DNA of 64,000 nt from an uncultured Ruminococcus sp. (lineage in GTDB: Bacteria; Bacillota; Clostridia; Oscillospirales; Acutalibacteraceae). The stretch covers positions 1-64,000 of the forward strand of contig CACYWT010000019.1 in the NCBI GenBank assembly GCA_902778175.1. Direction: 5' to 3'. A program made the position numbers and the translations under genes. Numbering within the stretch: the stretch's first letter is position 1; every line of letters begins with the position of its first letter. Positions 16,623-26,135 of this stretch are shown here, in pieces. The notes below the pieces were generated by a model. The model was not told the origin of the DNA and did not search any database. It saw only the letters and a list, made by a program, of their open reading frames with translations.

Positions 16623-17306
16623 TTATTTCTTCTCAATAAATCCTATACCATTGATATCGGTTGATTCTCCTCCTATAATAAACGGAGAAGCATCAACATC
16701 TTCAGAATAAGTTGCAGAATAACCGCCCTCACTTGTATCAGTGGAGATATTCTTTACATTATAAAGAATTACCGAAGCCTTGAGAGAATAACCCTCCATC
16801 ATTACGATCTTGTAGTTAAGATAATAAAATACTTTTTTGTCTGTATTTTCGGTTGTAAGTTTCTGCTTTGTAATGCTGAACTCGATCTTATCAACACCAT
16901 TTACACTCATCGCAGGCATTTCGATAAGATTACCATCTTCATCCCTGTCATTAAGCTTATATGTTACGATATGAGTCTTAGGATCAAGAGTCAGATAACG
17001 GGTATTGTTTTCATCAGCAACAAGAGTCGCCACTTCATCAACCTCATGCTTATCTTCTTCTAATGTAGAATAAGAGCTGCCTTTTTTGATATAGTAGAAC
17101 GACGTGCATTTTCTTGCATATTTTGTAATGAAGTCTTCTATTTCAGTTGCGCTCTGCTGTTCCTTTGAAGTAACCGAAGCTGAGGAATATGTACGAAGTG
17201 CTGACGCAAAAATACCTACGCCTATAGTTGCTGTTATCGAAAGGATCGCTACTGTTACTACAAGCTCAACAAGCGTGTATGCCTTTTTGGATCTGAGCCA
17301 ATTCAT
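16623..17306 (-). CDS. Type IV prepilin-like protein (minor pilin), last gene of pilus operon
   Basis: The 227-residue protein has a class III signal: short basic leader (MNWLRSKKA) then YTLVELVVTVAILSITATIG, the N-methylation/hydrophobic helix. The residue before the cleavage point is Ala rather than the usual Gly, which PilD tolerates poorly in most systems; processing may be weak. The remaining 190 residues form a probable beta-rich head with many charged residues. It lies 20 bp after another prepilin-like gene and is probably a minor pilin or pseudopilin that primes or tips the fibre. GAAAGGAG supports the start. Confidence 0.85.
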   Translation of the reverse strand: MNWLRSKKAYTLVELVVTVAILSITATIGVGIFASALRTYSSASVTSKEQQSATEIEDFITKYARKCTSFYYIKKGSSYSTLEEDKHEVDEVATLVADENNTRYLTLDPKTHIVTYKLNDRDEDGNLIEMPAMSVNGVDKIEFSITKQKLTTENTDKKVFYYLNYKIVMMEGYSLKASVILYNVKNISTDTSEGGYSATYSEDVDASPFIIGGESTDINGIGFIEKK

Positions 17307-17325
17307 AAATCAACGTCTCCTTTCA

Positions 17326-17922
17326 TTATTTCGCATATGCTATAAAGCTTTCATACGTTATAGGACCAGCTGCTGATTGAAAGCAGGTCTTGATAGTAAA
17401 ACCACTTACTGTATAAGGGTCATTACCACTGCCTGCAATGGGATTAAGTGTGGTTTCAGTATCAGGAATGATCGTATACTGATAGCTTACATTGTTATTA
17501 AATTCATATGTATATTCGTTCGTTGAACCTGATTTCAGTGTTGCAGGAACATACACTACATCCGGAATCTGTCTTGATACAGCAAAAATCAACGCCTGAC
17601 CATTGGAATCATCATAATCCGAAGGATCAATTTCATCCGGATCAGACAATCCGGAAAGTTCATCAATAAAGTCAGCAGCTTCTTCCGAATTTGAGATTTT
17701 CATTTTACTGACCATATTACCGATCAGTTCATTAACAGATTCATTCAAAGACGCTGCGCGGTTTTCATCCGAATTATACATTGTCGTTGTATATCCGTTT
17801 ACCAGTGCGCCAAGACAAGATGCAAACACGATTACAACTATTGTAACGCCGACAAGCAATTCTATAAGTGTCATACCTTTTTTTGATCTGCACTTACGGA
17901 TCATCTTTTTCTTTTTGAGCAT
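17326..17922 (-). CDS. Type IV prepilin-like protein (minor pilin)
   Basis: A basic leader (MLKKKKMIRKCRSKKG) is followed by the canonical cleavage site G/MTLIELLVG with Glu at +5, then a hydrophobic helix. The rest of the 198 residues carries an acidic stretch (LSDPDEIDPSDYDD) and ends IAYAK. The start at 17922 is preferred over a GTG at 17931, because the GTG lies only one base from the AAGGAG. It is the first gene of the two-gene end block and is separated from pilC by 195 bp with a hairpin, so it may have its own expression level. Confidence 0.88.
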   Translation of the reverse strand: MLKKKKMIRKCRSKKGMTLIELLVGVTIVVIVFASCLGALVNGYTTTMYNSDENRAASLNESVNELIGNMVSKMKISNSEEAADFIDELSGLSDPDEIDPSDYDDSNGQALIFAVSRQIPDVVYVPATLKSGSTNEYTYEFNNNVSYQYTIIPDTETTLNPIAGSGNDPYTVSGFTIKTCFQSAAGPITYESFIAYAK

Positions 17923-18067
17923 TATGATCACTCTCCTTAATTCGACAGAGTTATCCCCTTCAAAAAACTCTCACATATACAATTATTATACTATATTTTT
18001 TCCCATTTTCAAGTGTATTTCGATAATTTTATTAATATTGCCGAACATTTTTTTAACATATAAAGTA

Positions 18068-18098
18068 AACGGTACATCGTATAACGATGCACCGTTTT
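18068..18098. terminator. Hairpin between pilC and the minor prepilin genes
   Basis: AACGGTACATCGT pairs with ACGATGCACCGTT; TTTTT follows on the plus strand and a weaker T-rich tract on the minus. It could partly end the pilMN-to-pilC transcript and lower minor pilin expression. Confidence 0.6.
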
Positions 18099-18116
18099 TC
18101 ATTGATCTTTTTTATT

Positions 18117-19358
18117 TTATGTATTATTATCAATAACAGTGTAGATACCGAACATCGGAAGGATCATAGCAACAACGACCGTACCTACAACTACACCGAT
18201 TACAACTGTCATAATAGGTGTCATAGCGTCTGTAAGCTTCTGGGTCGATTCATCGCTCTGTTCCTCGAAGAGCTCAGCCATTTTGAAAAGTGAGTCACCA
18301 AGCATACCGGATTCCTCACCGACGCGAACCATTGAAACGAGGATCGCATCAAATACAGGGTGCTTAGCCATTGCTTCATTAATGGTAACACCGATCTGTA
18401 CATCATCAAGAACGTGCTGGACCTGTTCTTTAACATACAGATTCGGAACGGCATCTCTTGCAAGCGCCATAGCCTTATGGATCGGAATACCCGCATCGGT
18501 AAGGGTAGACATAAGACGGCAGAAACGTGCAAGTGCGCCCTGACGGACGATAGGTCCTACAAGCGGGATCTTCAGCGATACTTTTGCAAGAAGCATCTGG
18601 AAATCCGGATTGTTTTTCTTCAGTGTTACAAATGCAAACGCTAAAACAGCGAATACGATAATGATAAGCCACCAATAACCAAGAAGGATATCGGAGAATG
18701 CCATAAGTGCCAGTGTAAGGCCGGGGAGTTCTGCGCCCATTGATCCGTATGTATCCTTAAAGGTCGGAAGAACGAAGCCGCAGAGGATTACAATAAGGGC
18801 TATAACGAGCACGATAAGGAATATCGGGTATGTAAATGCGCTTCTCAGCTTACCGGAAAGAGCAATATCCTTACGGCAGATAAGAGCACACTGCTGGAAA
18901 GCGTTATCAAGACGACCGTTTGCCTCACCGGCTTCGATAATGCTGAGGTATACGCCGGGAAAACCTGCAAAGTTTTTCATTGCCTGAGAAAGAGTAAAAC
19001 CGTTATACAGGTTCTCATTGATTTCCTGGAGTATCTTTTTCATAGCAGGATCCTTTTCGGAGTCGATCATGATCTGCATGGACATCGAAAGGTTAATACC
19101 TGCCTTCATCATCATACCGAGCTGGTTGAAGAGCATAAGAAGTGTTTTCTTTTTTATTTTTTTGTTATGAACGTCACCGGTCATATCCATCTGCCAGATA
19201 CTTTTACCGGCATCTGAATCGCCGCTTATCTGACTGATATCCTGAACTATAAGACCCTTTTCACGGAGTATGCTTACAGCCTGATTCTGGGTCTCAGCCT
19301 CGATCTGACCTTCTTTTTTCTGATTTCTGGCGTTCATCGCCACATATTTAAACTTCAA
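18117..19358 (-). CDS. pilC: Type IV pilus inner-membrane platform protein PilC (T2SS GspF family)
   Basis: The 413-residue polytopic membrane protein has two T2SSF domains (about residues 70-190 and 275-395), each ending in a transmembrane helix pair, and a typical N-terminus (KFKYVAMNARNQKKEGQIEAE). It couples the PilB/PilT motors to the growing pilus. The best start is a TTG at 19358, since AGGTG lies 7-8 bases upstream and the family N-terminus begins there. It is 13 bp after pilT. A 21-residue extra stretch after the first segment (SDAGKSIWQMDMTG) is usual for Gram-positive PilC. Confidence 0.95.
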   Translation of the reverse strand: MKFKYVAMNARNQKKEGQIEAETQNQAVSILREKGLIVQDISQISGDSDAGKSIWQMDMTGDVHNKKIKKKTLLMLFNQLGMMMKAGINLSMSMQIMIDSEKDPAMKKILQEINENLYNGFTLSQAMKNFAGFPGVYLSIIEAGEANGRLDNAFQQCALICRKDIALSGKLRSAFTYPIFLIVLVIALIVILCGFVLPTFKDTYGSMGAELPGLTLALMAFSDILLGYWWLIIIVFAVLAFAFVTLKKNNPDFQMLLAKVSLKIPLVGPIVRQGALARFCRLMSTLTDAGIPIHKAMALARDAVPNLYVKEQVQHVLDDVQIGVTINEAMAKHPVFDAILVSMVRVGEESGMLGDSLFKMAELFEEQSDESTQKLTDAMTPIMTVVIGVVVGTVVVAMILPMFGIYTVIDNNT

Positions 19359-19371
19359 ATCAGCTCACCTC

Positions 19372-20418
19372 TTATCTTCTGGCATCTGTATCGCCGATAT
19401 CAAAGTTCCAAGCCTTAGCAACCTGTTCTGTAATAAGTCCCTGTGCAAGAAGGTTATCAATACTCTTGTTCATAGTGATCATACCATACTGCTGACCAAG
19501 CTGAATAGACTGCTGAATATTTGCTACTTTGTTTTCACGGATAAGGTTGCTGATAGCGCTTGTACAGAACATGATCTCAAATGCAGCGATTCGTCCGCCT
19601 GTTGCCTTCGGAAGAAGTCTTTGCGAGATAACCGCCTTCAGTGAGGTGGAAAGCTGTACACGGATCTGCTGCTGCTGATCCGGCGGGAAGATATCTACAA
19701 GACGGTCGATCGTCTTTGCAGCACCCTCGGTATGTACTGTCGAGAATACCAAGTGACCTGTTTCTGTTGCGGTAAGTGCGATCTGAATGGACTCACGGTC
19801 ACGCATTTCGCCGACGAGAATGATATCCGGGTCTTCACGCATTGCTGCTCTCAGAGCCATAGGATAGCTGCGGCTGTCGAGTCCGATTTCTCTCTGGTTT
19901 ACGATACAGCGCTTAGGCGTATGCAGAAACTCAACAGGGTCCTCGATAGTAACTATATGTTTACTTTTATATTTATTGATCTCATTGATAAGAGCTGCCA
20001 GAGTTGTGGATTTACCGGAACCGGTAGGTCCGCATACAAGTACCAGACCCGAGTTAAGGTCAAGTGTCTTTCTGATGGAGTTAGGCAGGCTCAGTGTGGA
20101 AAGCTCAGGAACAACACTGTTGATTACACGAAGTACCAGTGATGTACCGTTACGCTGTCTGAAAGCATTTGCTCTGAAACGTCCGCATTCACCGATCTCA
20201 ACAGCCGCATCGGCTTCACCGGTCGAAAGGAATGTTTCAAATCTTGACTGATTAAGTACGGCTTTGATAATAGCGGTTACTTCCGCCTCGTTAAGTGCCG
20301 GATCATTCGTAAAGAACACGTTGCCGTGCAGACGATATGCCGGATGGTTGCCCGATGCGATATGTATATCGGAGGCGCCCTTTGTAACAGCTTCTTTTAC
20401 AAGGCTATAAAAATCCAT
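19372..20418 (-). CDS. pilT: Twitching-motility ATPase PilT (pilus retraction)
   Basis: This hexameric AAA-like secretion ATPase powers pilus disassembly. It begins with the PilT-specific N-terminus (EAVTKGASDIHIASG). Walker A GPTGSGKSTT is at 130-139, followed by the Asp box (TIEDPVEFLH), Walker B (DPDIILVGEMRDRESI) and His box (TGHLVFSTVHTEGA). The AIRNLIRE retraction motif is present as AISNLIRENK near the C-terminus. Its presence shows the pili are retractile and not only extended. It lies between pilB and pilC in the operon. The RBS is weak (GGGGT). Confidence 0.96.
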   Translation of the reverse strand: MDFYSLVKEAVTKGASDIHIASGNHPAYRLHGNVFFTNDPALNEAEVTAIIKAVLNQSRFETFLSTGEADAAVEIGECGRFRANAFRQRNGTSLVLRVINSVVPELSTLSLPNSIRKTLDLNSGLVLVCGPTGSGKSTTLAALINEINKYKSKHIVTIEDPVEFLHTPKRCIVNQREIGLDSRSYPMALRAAMREDPDIILVGEMRDRESIQIALTATETGHLVFSTVHTEGAAKTIDRLVDIFPPDQQQQIRVQLSTSLKAVISQRLLPKATGGRIAAFEIMFCTSAISNLIRENKVANIQQSIQLGQQYGMITMNKSIDNLLAQGLITEQVAKAWNFDIGDTDARR

Positions 20419-20480
20419 TAATAATCTACCCCATTCTTTTTATAGAATTTGTGCCGCGGCACGTATTATTCAGATCCCAA

Positions 20481-22181
20481 TTAGTCATTGGAGATCGTCA
20501 TGTCAATATACTCCTCATAGGAGGTGAGTCCCTGAAGTACGTCCCTGCGGACATTTTCCTTCATGGGTATCATACCCTCTTCTATAGCCATATCCCTGAG
20601 TTCATCTGTACTTACGCCGTCGGTAATCGCTCTTTTGAGTCTTGTAGTAAGGAGCATTACCTCATGCACAGCGATACGTCCCTTATAGCCCTTTTTGTTG
20701 CATTTATCGCAGCCGACGGGACGGTACAGAGTCGGATGCTCATCGGGCTTGAGCATAAGGCCGATACGTTCATTATTATCCGGCTCATATGCTTCCTTAC
20801 AGGAATTACACAGACGTCTTGCAAGTTTCTGAGCTATGATACCTAAAAGTGCGGAAGAAACCATGTAACCTTCTATACCCATATCTATAAGACGCGCGAC
20901 CGAGCTGGGCGCATCATATGTATGCAGTGTCGAAAGCACAAGATGACCTGTGATAGCAGCCTGAACAGCGATACCTGCGGTTTCGCCGTCACGGATCTCA
21001 CCGAGCATGATGATATCCGGGTCCTGACGAAGAATGCTTCGGAGTGCCGCCGCGAATGTAAGTCCGGCCTTTTCGTTTGTCTGTACCTGAGTAATACCGG
21101 GCTGGATCTGCTCGACAGGGTCTTCAACCGTGATAATGTTGATATCCTCACCCATAACCTCATGCAAAGCGGTATAAAGTGTTGTTGATTTACCGGAACC
21201 TGTAGCACCTGTTACAAGGATGATACCTCTGTGGCTCTTTACAAGATGGTCGAATTTTTCAAGATTCTCCGGAAGGAAACCGATATTCTGTTTTTTCAGT
21301 TCCATACCCAGAGAAGTCGTAATACGCATAACTATCTTCTCACCGAAAATACTCGGGAGAACGGAAATACGGAAGTCGATATCCTTACCTGCAACGCGGT
21401 AATTTATACGACCGTCCTGAGGGATACGTTTTTCGGCGATATTCATATTGCCGATAAACTTGATACGCGATGTTACCGAGGGTATCAGCTCGGGAGCCGT
21501 TTCCATATAAGTCTGGAGCTTACCGTCGATACGGAAGCGGATCCTCAGACATTTTTCCATCGGCTCTATATGGATATCGGAGGTCTTTGTAAAAATAGCC
21601 TCTTCAATCATATTATTAACAAAACGGATAATAGGCTGATCGTTTGCCGATGCATCCTGTGCAGCTGCTTCCTCCGCCTCGATCTGCGCTTTGGATTTTC
21701 CGCCGCCCTTTGACTCAAGGAATTCCTTTGCATCATCGATAGCCTTCTGAGCCGCATATAGCTCACGAAGTTTAACAGATATTTTTGAAGCCTCACCGAT
21801 TACCGGCTTGATCTTCATTTTTGTTGCAATCGAAATATCCTTCAGACCCTGATAGTTAAGAGGATCGGCGATCGCAACTGTCAGAAAACGGCCTTCCTGT
21901 TCGATAGGAATAACCATATTTTTCTGAGCCATATCCTCGGGGATTATTCCGCCGAGTTCTTCGGGGATCGTGACCGTATCAAGGTCGATATAAGGAATAA
22001 AGAGCTGCTTTTCAAGTGCCTTGCAAACCTGCTGTTCGGTAACGATTCCGTCTTCTATCAGGATATCCGCAACACGCTTTTTGCTCGTTTTCTGTTTTGA
22101 GAGCACCTCATCAAGCTGTTCCTCGGTAATATCTCCCGAATTGATAAGAATTTGTCCTATTCTCAAGTTTCCCGCTTTCAT
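20481..22181 (-). CDS. pilB: Type IV pilus assembly ATPase PilB (GspE family)
   Basis: The 566-residue motor for pilus extension has an N-terminal GspE-II domain (about 1-150), then the ATPase core with Walker A GATGSGKSTTLY near 327 and DPDIIMLGEIRDGET as Walker B. The zinc site is two CxxC pairs: CNSC near 457 and CDKC near 494. The insertion KGGGKSKAQIEAEEAAAQDASAND region around 165 is an Ala/Glu-rich linker. It is followed by pilT after 62 bp, so extension and retraction motors are made together. GGGAG supports the start. Confidence 0.96.
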   Translation of the reverse strand: MKAGNLRIGQILINSGDITEEQLDEVLSKQKTSKKRVADILIEDGIVTEQQVCKALEKQLFIPYIDLDTVTIPEELGGIIPEDMAQKNMVIPIEQEGRFLTVAIADPLNYQGLKDISIATKMKIKPVIGEASKISVKLRELYAAQKAIDDAKEFLESKGGGKSKAQIEAEEAAAQDASANDQPIIRFVNNMIEEAIFTKTSDIHIEPMEKCLRIRFRIDGKLQTYMETAPELIPSVTSRIKFIGNMNIAEKRIPQDGRINYRVAGKDIDFRISVLPSIFGEKIVMRITTSLGMELKKQNIGFLPENLEKFDHLVKSHRGIILVTGATGSGKSTTLYTALHEVMGEDINIITVEDPVEQIQPGITQVQTNEKAGLTFAAALRSILRQDPDIIMLGEIRDGETAGIAVQAAITGHLVLSTLHTYDAPSSVARLIDMGIEGYMVSSALLGIIAQKLARRLCNSCKEAYEPDNNERIGLMLKPDEHPTLYRPVGCDKCNKKGYKGRIAVHEVMLLTTRLKRAITDGVSTDELRDMAIEEGMIPMKENVRRDVLQGLTSYEEYIDMTISND

Positions 22182-22201
22182 TTCGTCAGCTCCCGGTTAA
22201 T

Positions 22202-23122
22202 TTAAAATAGATTGATATACAACCGTGCCAGATAACCGATAAAGTCAAAAAGCACGATATATATTGCCGCTGCCGCAACAATATACGGTCCGAAGGCAAG
22301 ATATGAACCGAAGCCCACAGCTTCCTCCTCGTCCTGTTTGCTTTCATCTTTTTCATCGGAGGGAAGTTCTTCTTCGGATTTTTCTTCCGTCACAGCTTCC
22401 TCCGTCTGTTCAGCCTGGATCTTTTCATCAGGCTGCTGTTCATCATTTCCGGTACCGGAATACCTGATTTTTGAGATCACGATGATAACCACAAAGAATA
22501 CCGTTGCAGTTATTATCGAGATCAGAAAAGCATATATTGTTCCGGGGAAGCCTGTCAGTATGCCGACTGCCAGAAACAGCTTGACATCACCGAAGCCCAT
22601 ACCGTCACGTTTATACACAAGCATACCTATAAAGTCGATCAGAAGCATTGCAGCAGCTCCGATGCCTGCGCCGGCAAGCGGAGACCACCACGCGCAGTGG
22701 AATATATTGTAGCCGCGGACGATATCATAAACCGAAAGCAGCAGCGCAAGTATTCCGAAAGCTATGGTAAACTGATCGGGAATTATCTGATATTTTATAT
22801 CCGCAATGGCGATCAGCAGGCAGTCAAACAATATCAGCGCCATAATACAAAAATATATATCATAGCCCTTGTTGAACTGCAGTCTGCACAAAACCAGACA
22901 TAGTGCCGTCACCAATGACGCCGGTATCCCTGTCGGCAAAAAACTTACTCTTTTCCCTGAAAGCAGCTCCCCGGAGGGAGTCTCACCATAATCGCAGAGC
23001 CATTTTGCAGGGACGCGGTTTATGATAAGATACCCCAGAGCCGTCAGGAGAATACCTGCCGGGATACAGATTATTACCCAGATAAGTCCGGCAGGTGTAG
23101 TCAGATAGTTTAAAGGCTGCAT
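22202..23122 (-). CDS. pilD: Prepilin peptidase (A24 family) with an acidic loop insertion
   Basis: This integral membrane aspartyl protease cleaves prepilin leaders. The catalytic Asp residues are in IADIKYQIIPD and GMGFGDVKL (the GxGD motif). The N-terminal part between helices 1 and 2 is shortened and lacks the paired CxxC zinc motifs of PilD that carry the methyltransferase domain; only NRVPAK and one Cys remain. Between two late helices (about 225-270) lies a strongly acidic, Glu/Asp/Gln-rich stretch of some 45 residues, which is unusual. It follows pilO by 21 bp. Peptidase activity is well supported; N-methylation is uncertain. Confidence 0.93.
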   Translation of the reverse strand: MQPLNYLTTPAGLIWVIICIPAGILLTALGYLIINRVPAKWLCDYGETPSGELLSGKRVSFLPTGIPASLVTALCLVLCRLQFNKGYDIYFCIMALILFDCLLIAIADIKYQIIPDQFTIAFGILALLLSVYDIVRGYNIFHCAWWSPLAGAGIGAAAMLLIDFIGMLVYKRDGMGFGDVKLFLAVGILTGFPGTIYAFLISIITATVFFVVIIVISKIRYSGTGNDEQQPDEKIQAEQTEEAVTEEKSEEELPSDEKDESKQDEEEAVGFGSYLAFGPYIVAAAAIYIVLFDFIGYLARLYINLF

Positions 23123-23143
23123 AGAAAATTATCTCCCGGTCAA

Positions 23144-23854
23144 TTATGCGCTTGCAGCAGATGATGCAGATGATGTTCCGCTTACTGCGCCGGAGGAAGT
23201 TTTGTTAGCCTTATTCTTGGAGGGATCAAAGTAATACAGTGACATCTGAACATCAGCTGTGTAAATTCTGTTTGCAGAATCTACCTTTGTCTTGGACGCA
23301 GCTGCCGAAGACTCACCGTTAGCGCTATTCAGTTCATTATTTGCAGTCACTTCAGTGATCTTGATCTGGCTTACATAATATGAACCCTTGGACTGAACCT
23401 CAAAATAATTGAGTGTTTCAATAAGTTTCTTTTCGGTAGCAGTGAATTTGAATTTAATGTTTGTAACATAAAGCGGATCGCCTGTTGCGGATGTACCGCC
23501 CTTCTTATCTGCCTTACCTTCGCTGACAGAGAAGCTGTCTGCATCATAGTCAACATTCTTGAGCATATCACGGATATCATCAGCTGTCTTGCCGACGTCT
23601 ACAGTCAGGTTATCATTCAGCTTTGAACATTCAGCTTTCATATCCTCAATTTTCTTTGTTACCTCTTCTGCGCGTGCAAGGTAATCCTTCCACTGCTCTA
23701 TCTGTGATGTAGCGGATTCATGAGCCTTGTTATATTTGTCGATCTTGCCGGAGAAAGGGATCTGAACGGCAATAAGGAAGATTATACATACAACCAGTAT
23801 GCCCGCAAGCACCCACAAAAACTTAGGTATTGTTATCGATTGTTTCTTATCCAT
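23144..23854 (-). CDS. pilO: PilO-like pilus alignment protein
   Basis: The 236-residue protein has a short cytosolic start, one transmembrane helix (about 11-32), a coiled-coil region (KIDKYNKAHESATSQIEQWK and onward, about 34-80) and a ferredoxin-like extracytoplasmic domain. The C-terminal 25 residues are Ser/Ala-rich. This is the layout of PilO, which with PilN and PilM links the motor to the envelope. It follows the pilM-pilN fusion by 25 bp. Identification is by position and layout more than by motif, since PilO sequences diverge strongly. Confidence 0.8.
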   Translation of the reverse strand: MDKKQSITIPKFLWVLAGILVVCIIFLIAVQIPFSGKIDKYNKAHESATSQIEQWKDYLARAEEVTKKIEDMKAECSKLNDNLTVDVGKTADDIRDMLKNVDYDADSFSVSEGKADKKGGTSATGDPLYVTNIKFKFTATEKKLIETLNYFEVQSKGSYYVSQIKITEVTANNELNSANGESSAAASKTKVDSANRIYTADVQMSLYYFDPSKNKANKTSSGAVSGTSSASSAASA

Positions 23855-23879
23855 TATTATTTACCTCCGTCCTGTTCTC

Positions 23880-25691
23880 TCAGCCTGCCTTGGATTCTTC
23901 GCTGCCGGCGGCAGAGCTTTCCGGAGCAGATGACTGGTTATCGGTCTTTGTATCGGTATTACCGTCAGCAGCCTTTGCGTTTTCCTTTTCCTTAGCTGCC
24001 TCTTCCTCAGCCTTTGCCTTTGTTTCATCGGTTATACTGAGTGTGATCTTATATCTGTGACGCTGAACGGGGTTCGTTCCGCCTTTTCCGCTTTCGGAAA
24101 CAAGGTTCATCTGATAAGCATCGCCCAGTTTGAAGTAACCGTTATCATTTGTTTCATCTTTAAAGGCTACAAATTCGTCCCAGCTTGTAACGTCAACGCT
24201 TGTACCGATAATACCTGTATCAAAATTCGTATCAAACTGAGTACATTCATAGACCTTATCGCGTATCTGAGCGAACAGCTCGGTAACCACGTCACCGGAT
24301 TTGAGAGCCGAAGACGGAAGCATCGACATATTCTTTGTCATATTATCAAGTTCCTTGGTCCAGTGAGCCTCGTCCTCAATAAGCTGCTTAGCCGGAGTAT
24401 AGCGCGGATCAACAAGCTGTGAATTATCGCTGTTTTCACGCATAGCAAGCGCGCCCCACCAGCCGAGGACCGCGATCATCCAGATAGCCGCAGCAACGCC
24501 GACACCGGCAGTGATCATCTTGCCGATCTTCGAGCTGCCCTGTTCAGCCATTGCAGAAAGGACATTCGTTTCGCCCATGAGCAGGTTAGCTTCTGCGGGG
24601 GGCATTGTAAGTACGCCGTTGAGGGTAATAAATGACGTAGTATCATAGCCCTTTTCATTTGCGGAAGCAGTAGCCTGCGGAGGCTGTGAACCGCCGGAGA
24701 AAAGACGAGTGATATTTTCCATCGGGGCGGTAAGACCGACCTGACGGCAGTAGCCCGAAATATTCGGAAGCTTTGCAAGAGCGTCGATAAGAACGATCTC
24801 GTCGATATCAAGACGCTTTGTAGAGATGACCATTCGCAGATTTCTCAGGATCTCGCCTGCGGCATTATCAAGCATGGTCATAGTCTGCTTTCTGGTGGAA
24901 GCAGATTTACATTTATTACATACGCCGAGACCCTCCTGACGGATAAGGTCGATAGCGCCCATTTTACTCATACCGAATTCAAGAGAGAACATCTCTGCGA
25001 TATCCTCAAGAACGCTGGAGAATGACTGCTGGAATACGGGAGCGCCGTTATGGAGAACAACAAGTCTTGTTGCGGCAAAGTCCATACTGATAACGGCGAT
25101 AGCTCTTGTTGCGGAGTTTACATCATCCTTACAGGTATGGAGCATACCTGCGATAGGCGGTGTGACCTTAACAAGACGGATACCCTCGTTTTCAAAGGCA
25201 GCGCGAAGATCGGTAAGCATACCGGTATTCATTGCGAAGAGAGAAGCAGAGATCTCATCGCTCTTATTGCTTTTACCATACTGCTGACCGTATTCATAGT
25301 TCAGGATGGTATACTTTTCTACTTCCTGATGAAGAACATTTTCAGCCTCAACGCGCGCAAATGTCGGAAGGAGTTTTTCCTTTGCAGGAGCATGCTTATA
25401 TTCCTTTGTGATAAGTACATCTTCATCTTCTATACAGAAGAACACATCGCCAAGCTCCATGCTGACGCTTTCAGCGCAGCGCTTGACAAACGCAGCCAGT
25501 TCCTCTCCCTTTTCATAGGGATGATCCTTGAGCGATTCATTCAGCTCGAAGATCTGGGGAATGTTAAAATTAGTAGGCACATTAGACTTTTTGTTCTTAA
25601 CGGCAAAACCGCCCTCGGGCTTATCATACTCGGCAGGAGTAAGGATCAGAAGACCACGGGTGATCTGCAGTACTGTAGCTACTGTTTTCAT
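23880..25691 (-). CDS. pilM: PilM-PilN fusion protein of the type IV pilus
   Basis: The 603-residue product combines two proteins that are usually separate. Residues 1 to about 380 resemble the actin-like PilM (MSMELGDVFFCIED, then AVISMDFAATRLVVLHNGAPVFQQSF, FSLEFGMSKMGAIDLIRQ, IDEIVLIDALAKLPNI; each under 20 in a row). A transmembrane helix at about 403-423 (VAAAIWMIAVLGWWGAL) is followed by a PilN-like extracytoplasmic region with coiled coil and ferredoxin-like fold, then a Lys/Ala/Ser-rich tail. Fusion would fix the PilM to PilN ratio. A CxxC (CNKC) inside the PilM core is odd for the family. It heads the motor block. The RBS is weak. Confidence 0.85.
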   Translation of the reverse strand: MKTVATVLQITRGLLILTPAEYDKPEGGFAVKNKKSNVPTNFNIPQIFELNESLKDHPYEKGEELAAFVKRCAESVSMELGDVFFCIEDEDVLITKEYKHAPAKEKLLPTFARVEAENVLHQEVEKYTILNYEYGQQYGKSNKSDEISASLFAMNTGMLTDLRAAFENEGIRLVKVTPPIAGMLHTCKDDVNSATRAIAVISMDFAATRLVVLHNGAPVFQQSFSSVLEDIAEMFSLEFGMSKMGAIDLIRQEGLGVCNKCKSASTRKQTMTMLDNAAGEILRNLRMVISTKRLDIDEIVLIDALAKLPNISGYCRQVGLTAPMENITRLFSGGSQPPQATASANEKGYDTTSFITLNGVLTMPPAEANLLMGETNVLSAMAEQGSSKIGKMITAGVGVAAAIWMIAVLGWWGALAMRENSDNSQLVDPRYTPAKQLIEDEAHWTKELDNMTKNMSMLPSSALKSGDVVTELFAQIRDKVYECTQFDTNFDTGIIGTSVDVTSWDEFVAFKDETNDNGYFKLGDAYQMNLVSESGKGGTNPVQRHRYKITLSITDETKAKAEEEAAKEKENAKAADGNTDTKTDNQSSAPESSAAGSEESKAG

Positions 25692-26026
25692 AAATACACC
25701 ACACTCTTTAAAATTTTTTCAGACTTTACGGATCAACGCAGAGCGTAACAAAAGATAACCCGGCGGCAGGATCTATCACCGCGGGTTAATTGTACAAACA
25801 CTCCTAAGTTACAATATCCTTTTTGTTATTTTATCACAAAAAATAGTATAATTCAATGGGTTTTTTATAAAATACTATATTTTATGCATATTGATTGATT
25901 TTACCTGCCTATTTTTGTCATATTGTACTATCCATCTCTGACAAACATTTATACACACTGTATTTTTGATCAATATGTATCATATTTGTATATTTCGGGC
26001 ACGAAGTGCCTGTAATATACACAAGA
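25692..26026. other. AT-rich intergenic region upstream of pilMN with one stable hairpin
   Basis: The hairpin TAACCCGG / CGCGGGTTA (25756-25788) can end transcription coming from the pilin genes (the minus strand then reads TCTTTTG) or act as a leader element for pilMN. No c-di-GMP riboswitch consensus and no gene are seen. Otherwise the sequence is unstructured AT-rich DNA. Confidence 0.5.
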
Positions 26027-26055
26027 AAGATCCCCGGACAAACGCCGGGGATCAC
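26027..26055. terminator. Terminator downstream of the second prepilin
   Basis: GATCCCCGG (26029-26037) pairs with CCGGGGATC (26045-26053) over a 7-nt loop. The minus strand continues TTTCTTG and the plus strand ACATTTTT. Confidence 0.8.
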
Positions 26056-26135
26056 ATTTTTAATAATTCTTTTCAGGACGGGATCAGTGGGAATAATGCA
26101 TATCTTCAAACGTCACCTTTCCCTTGTCCTCCATT

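Noticed and set aside
25692..26026. c-di-GMP riboswitch upstream of pilMN
   Set aside because: The hairpin there lacks the GEMM core and looks like a plain terminator-type stem.
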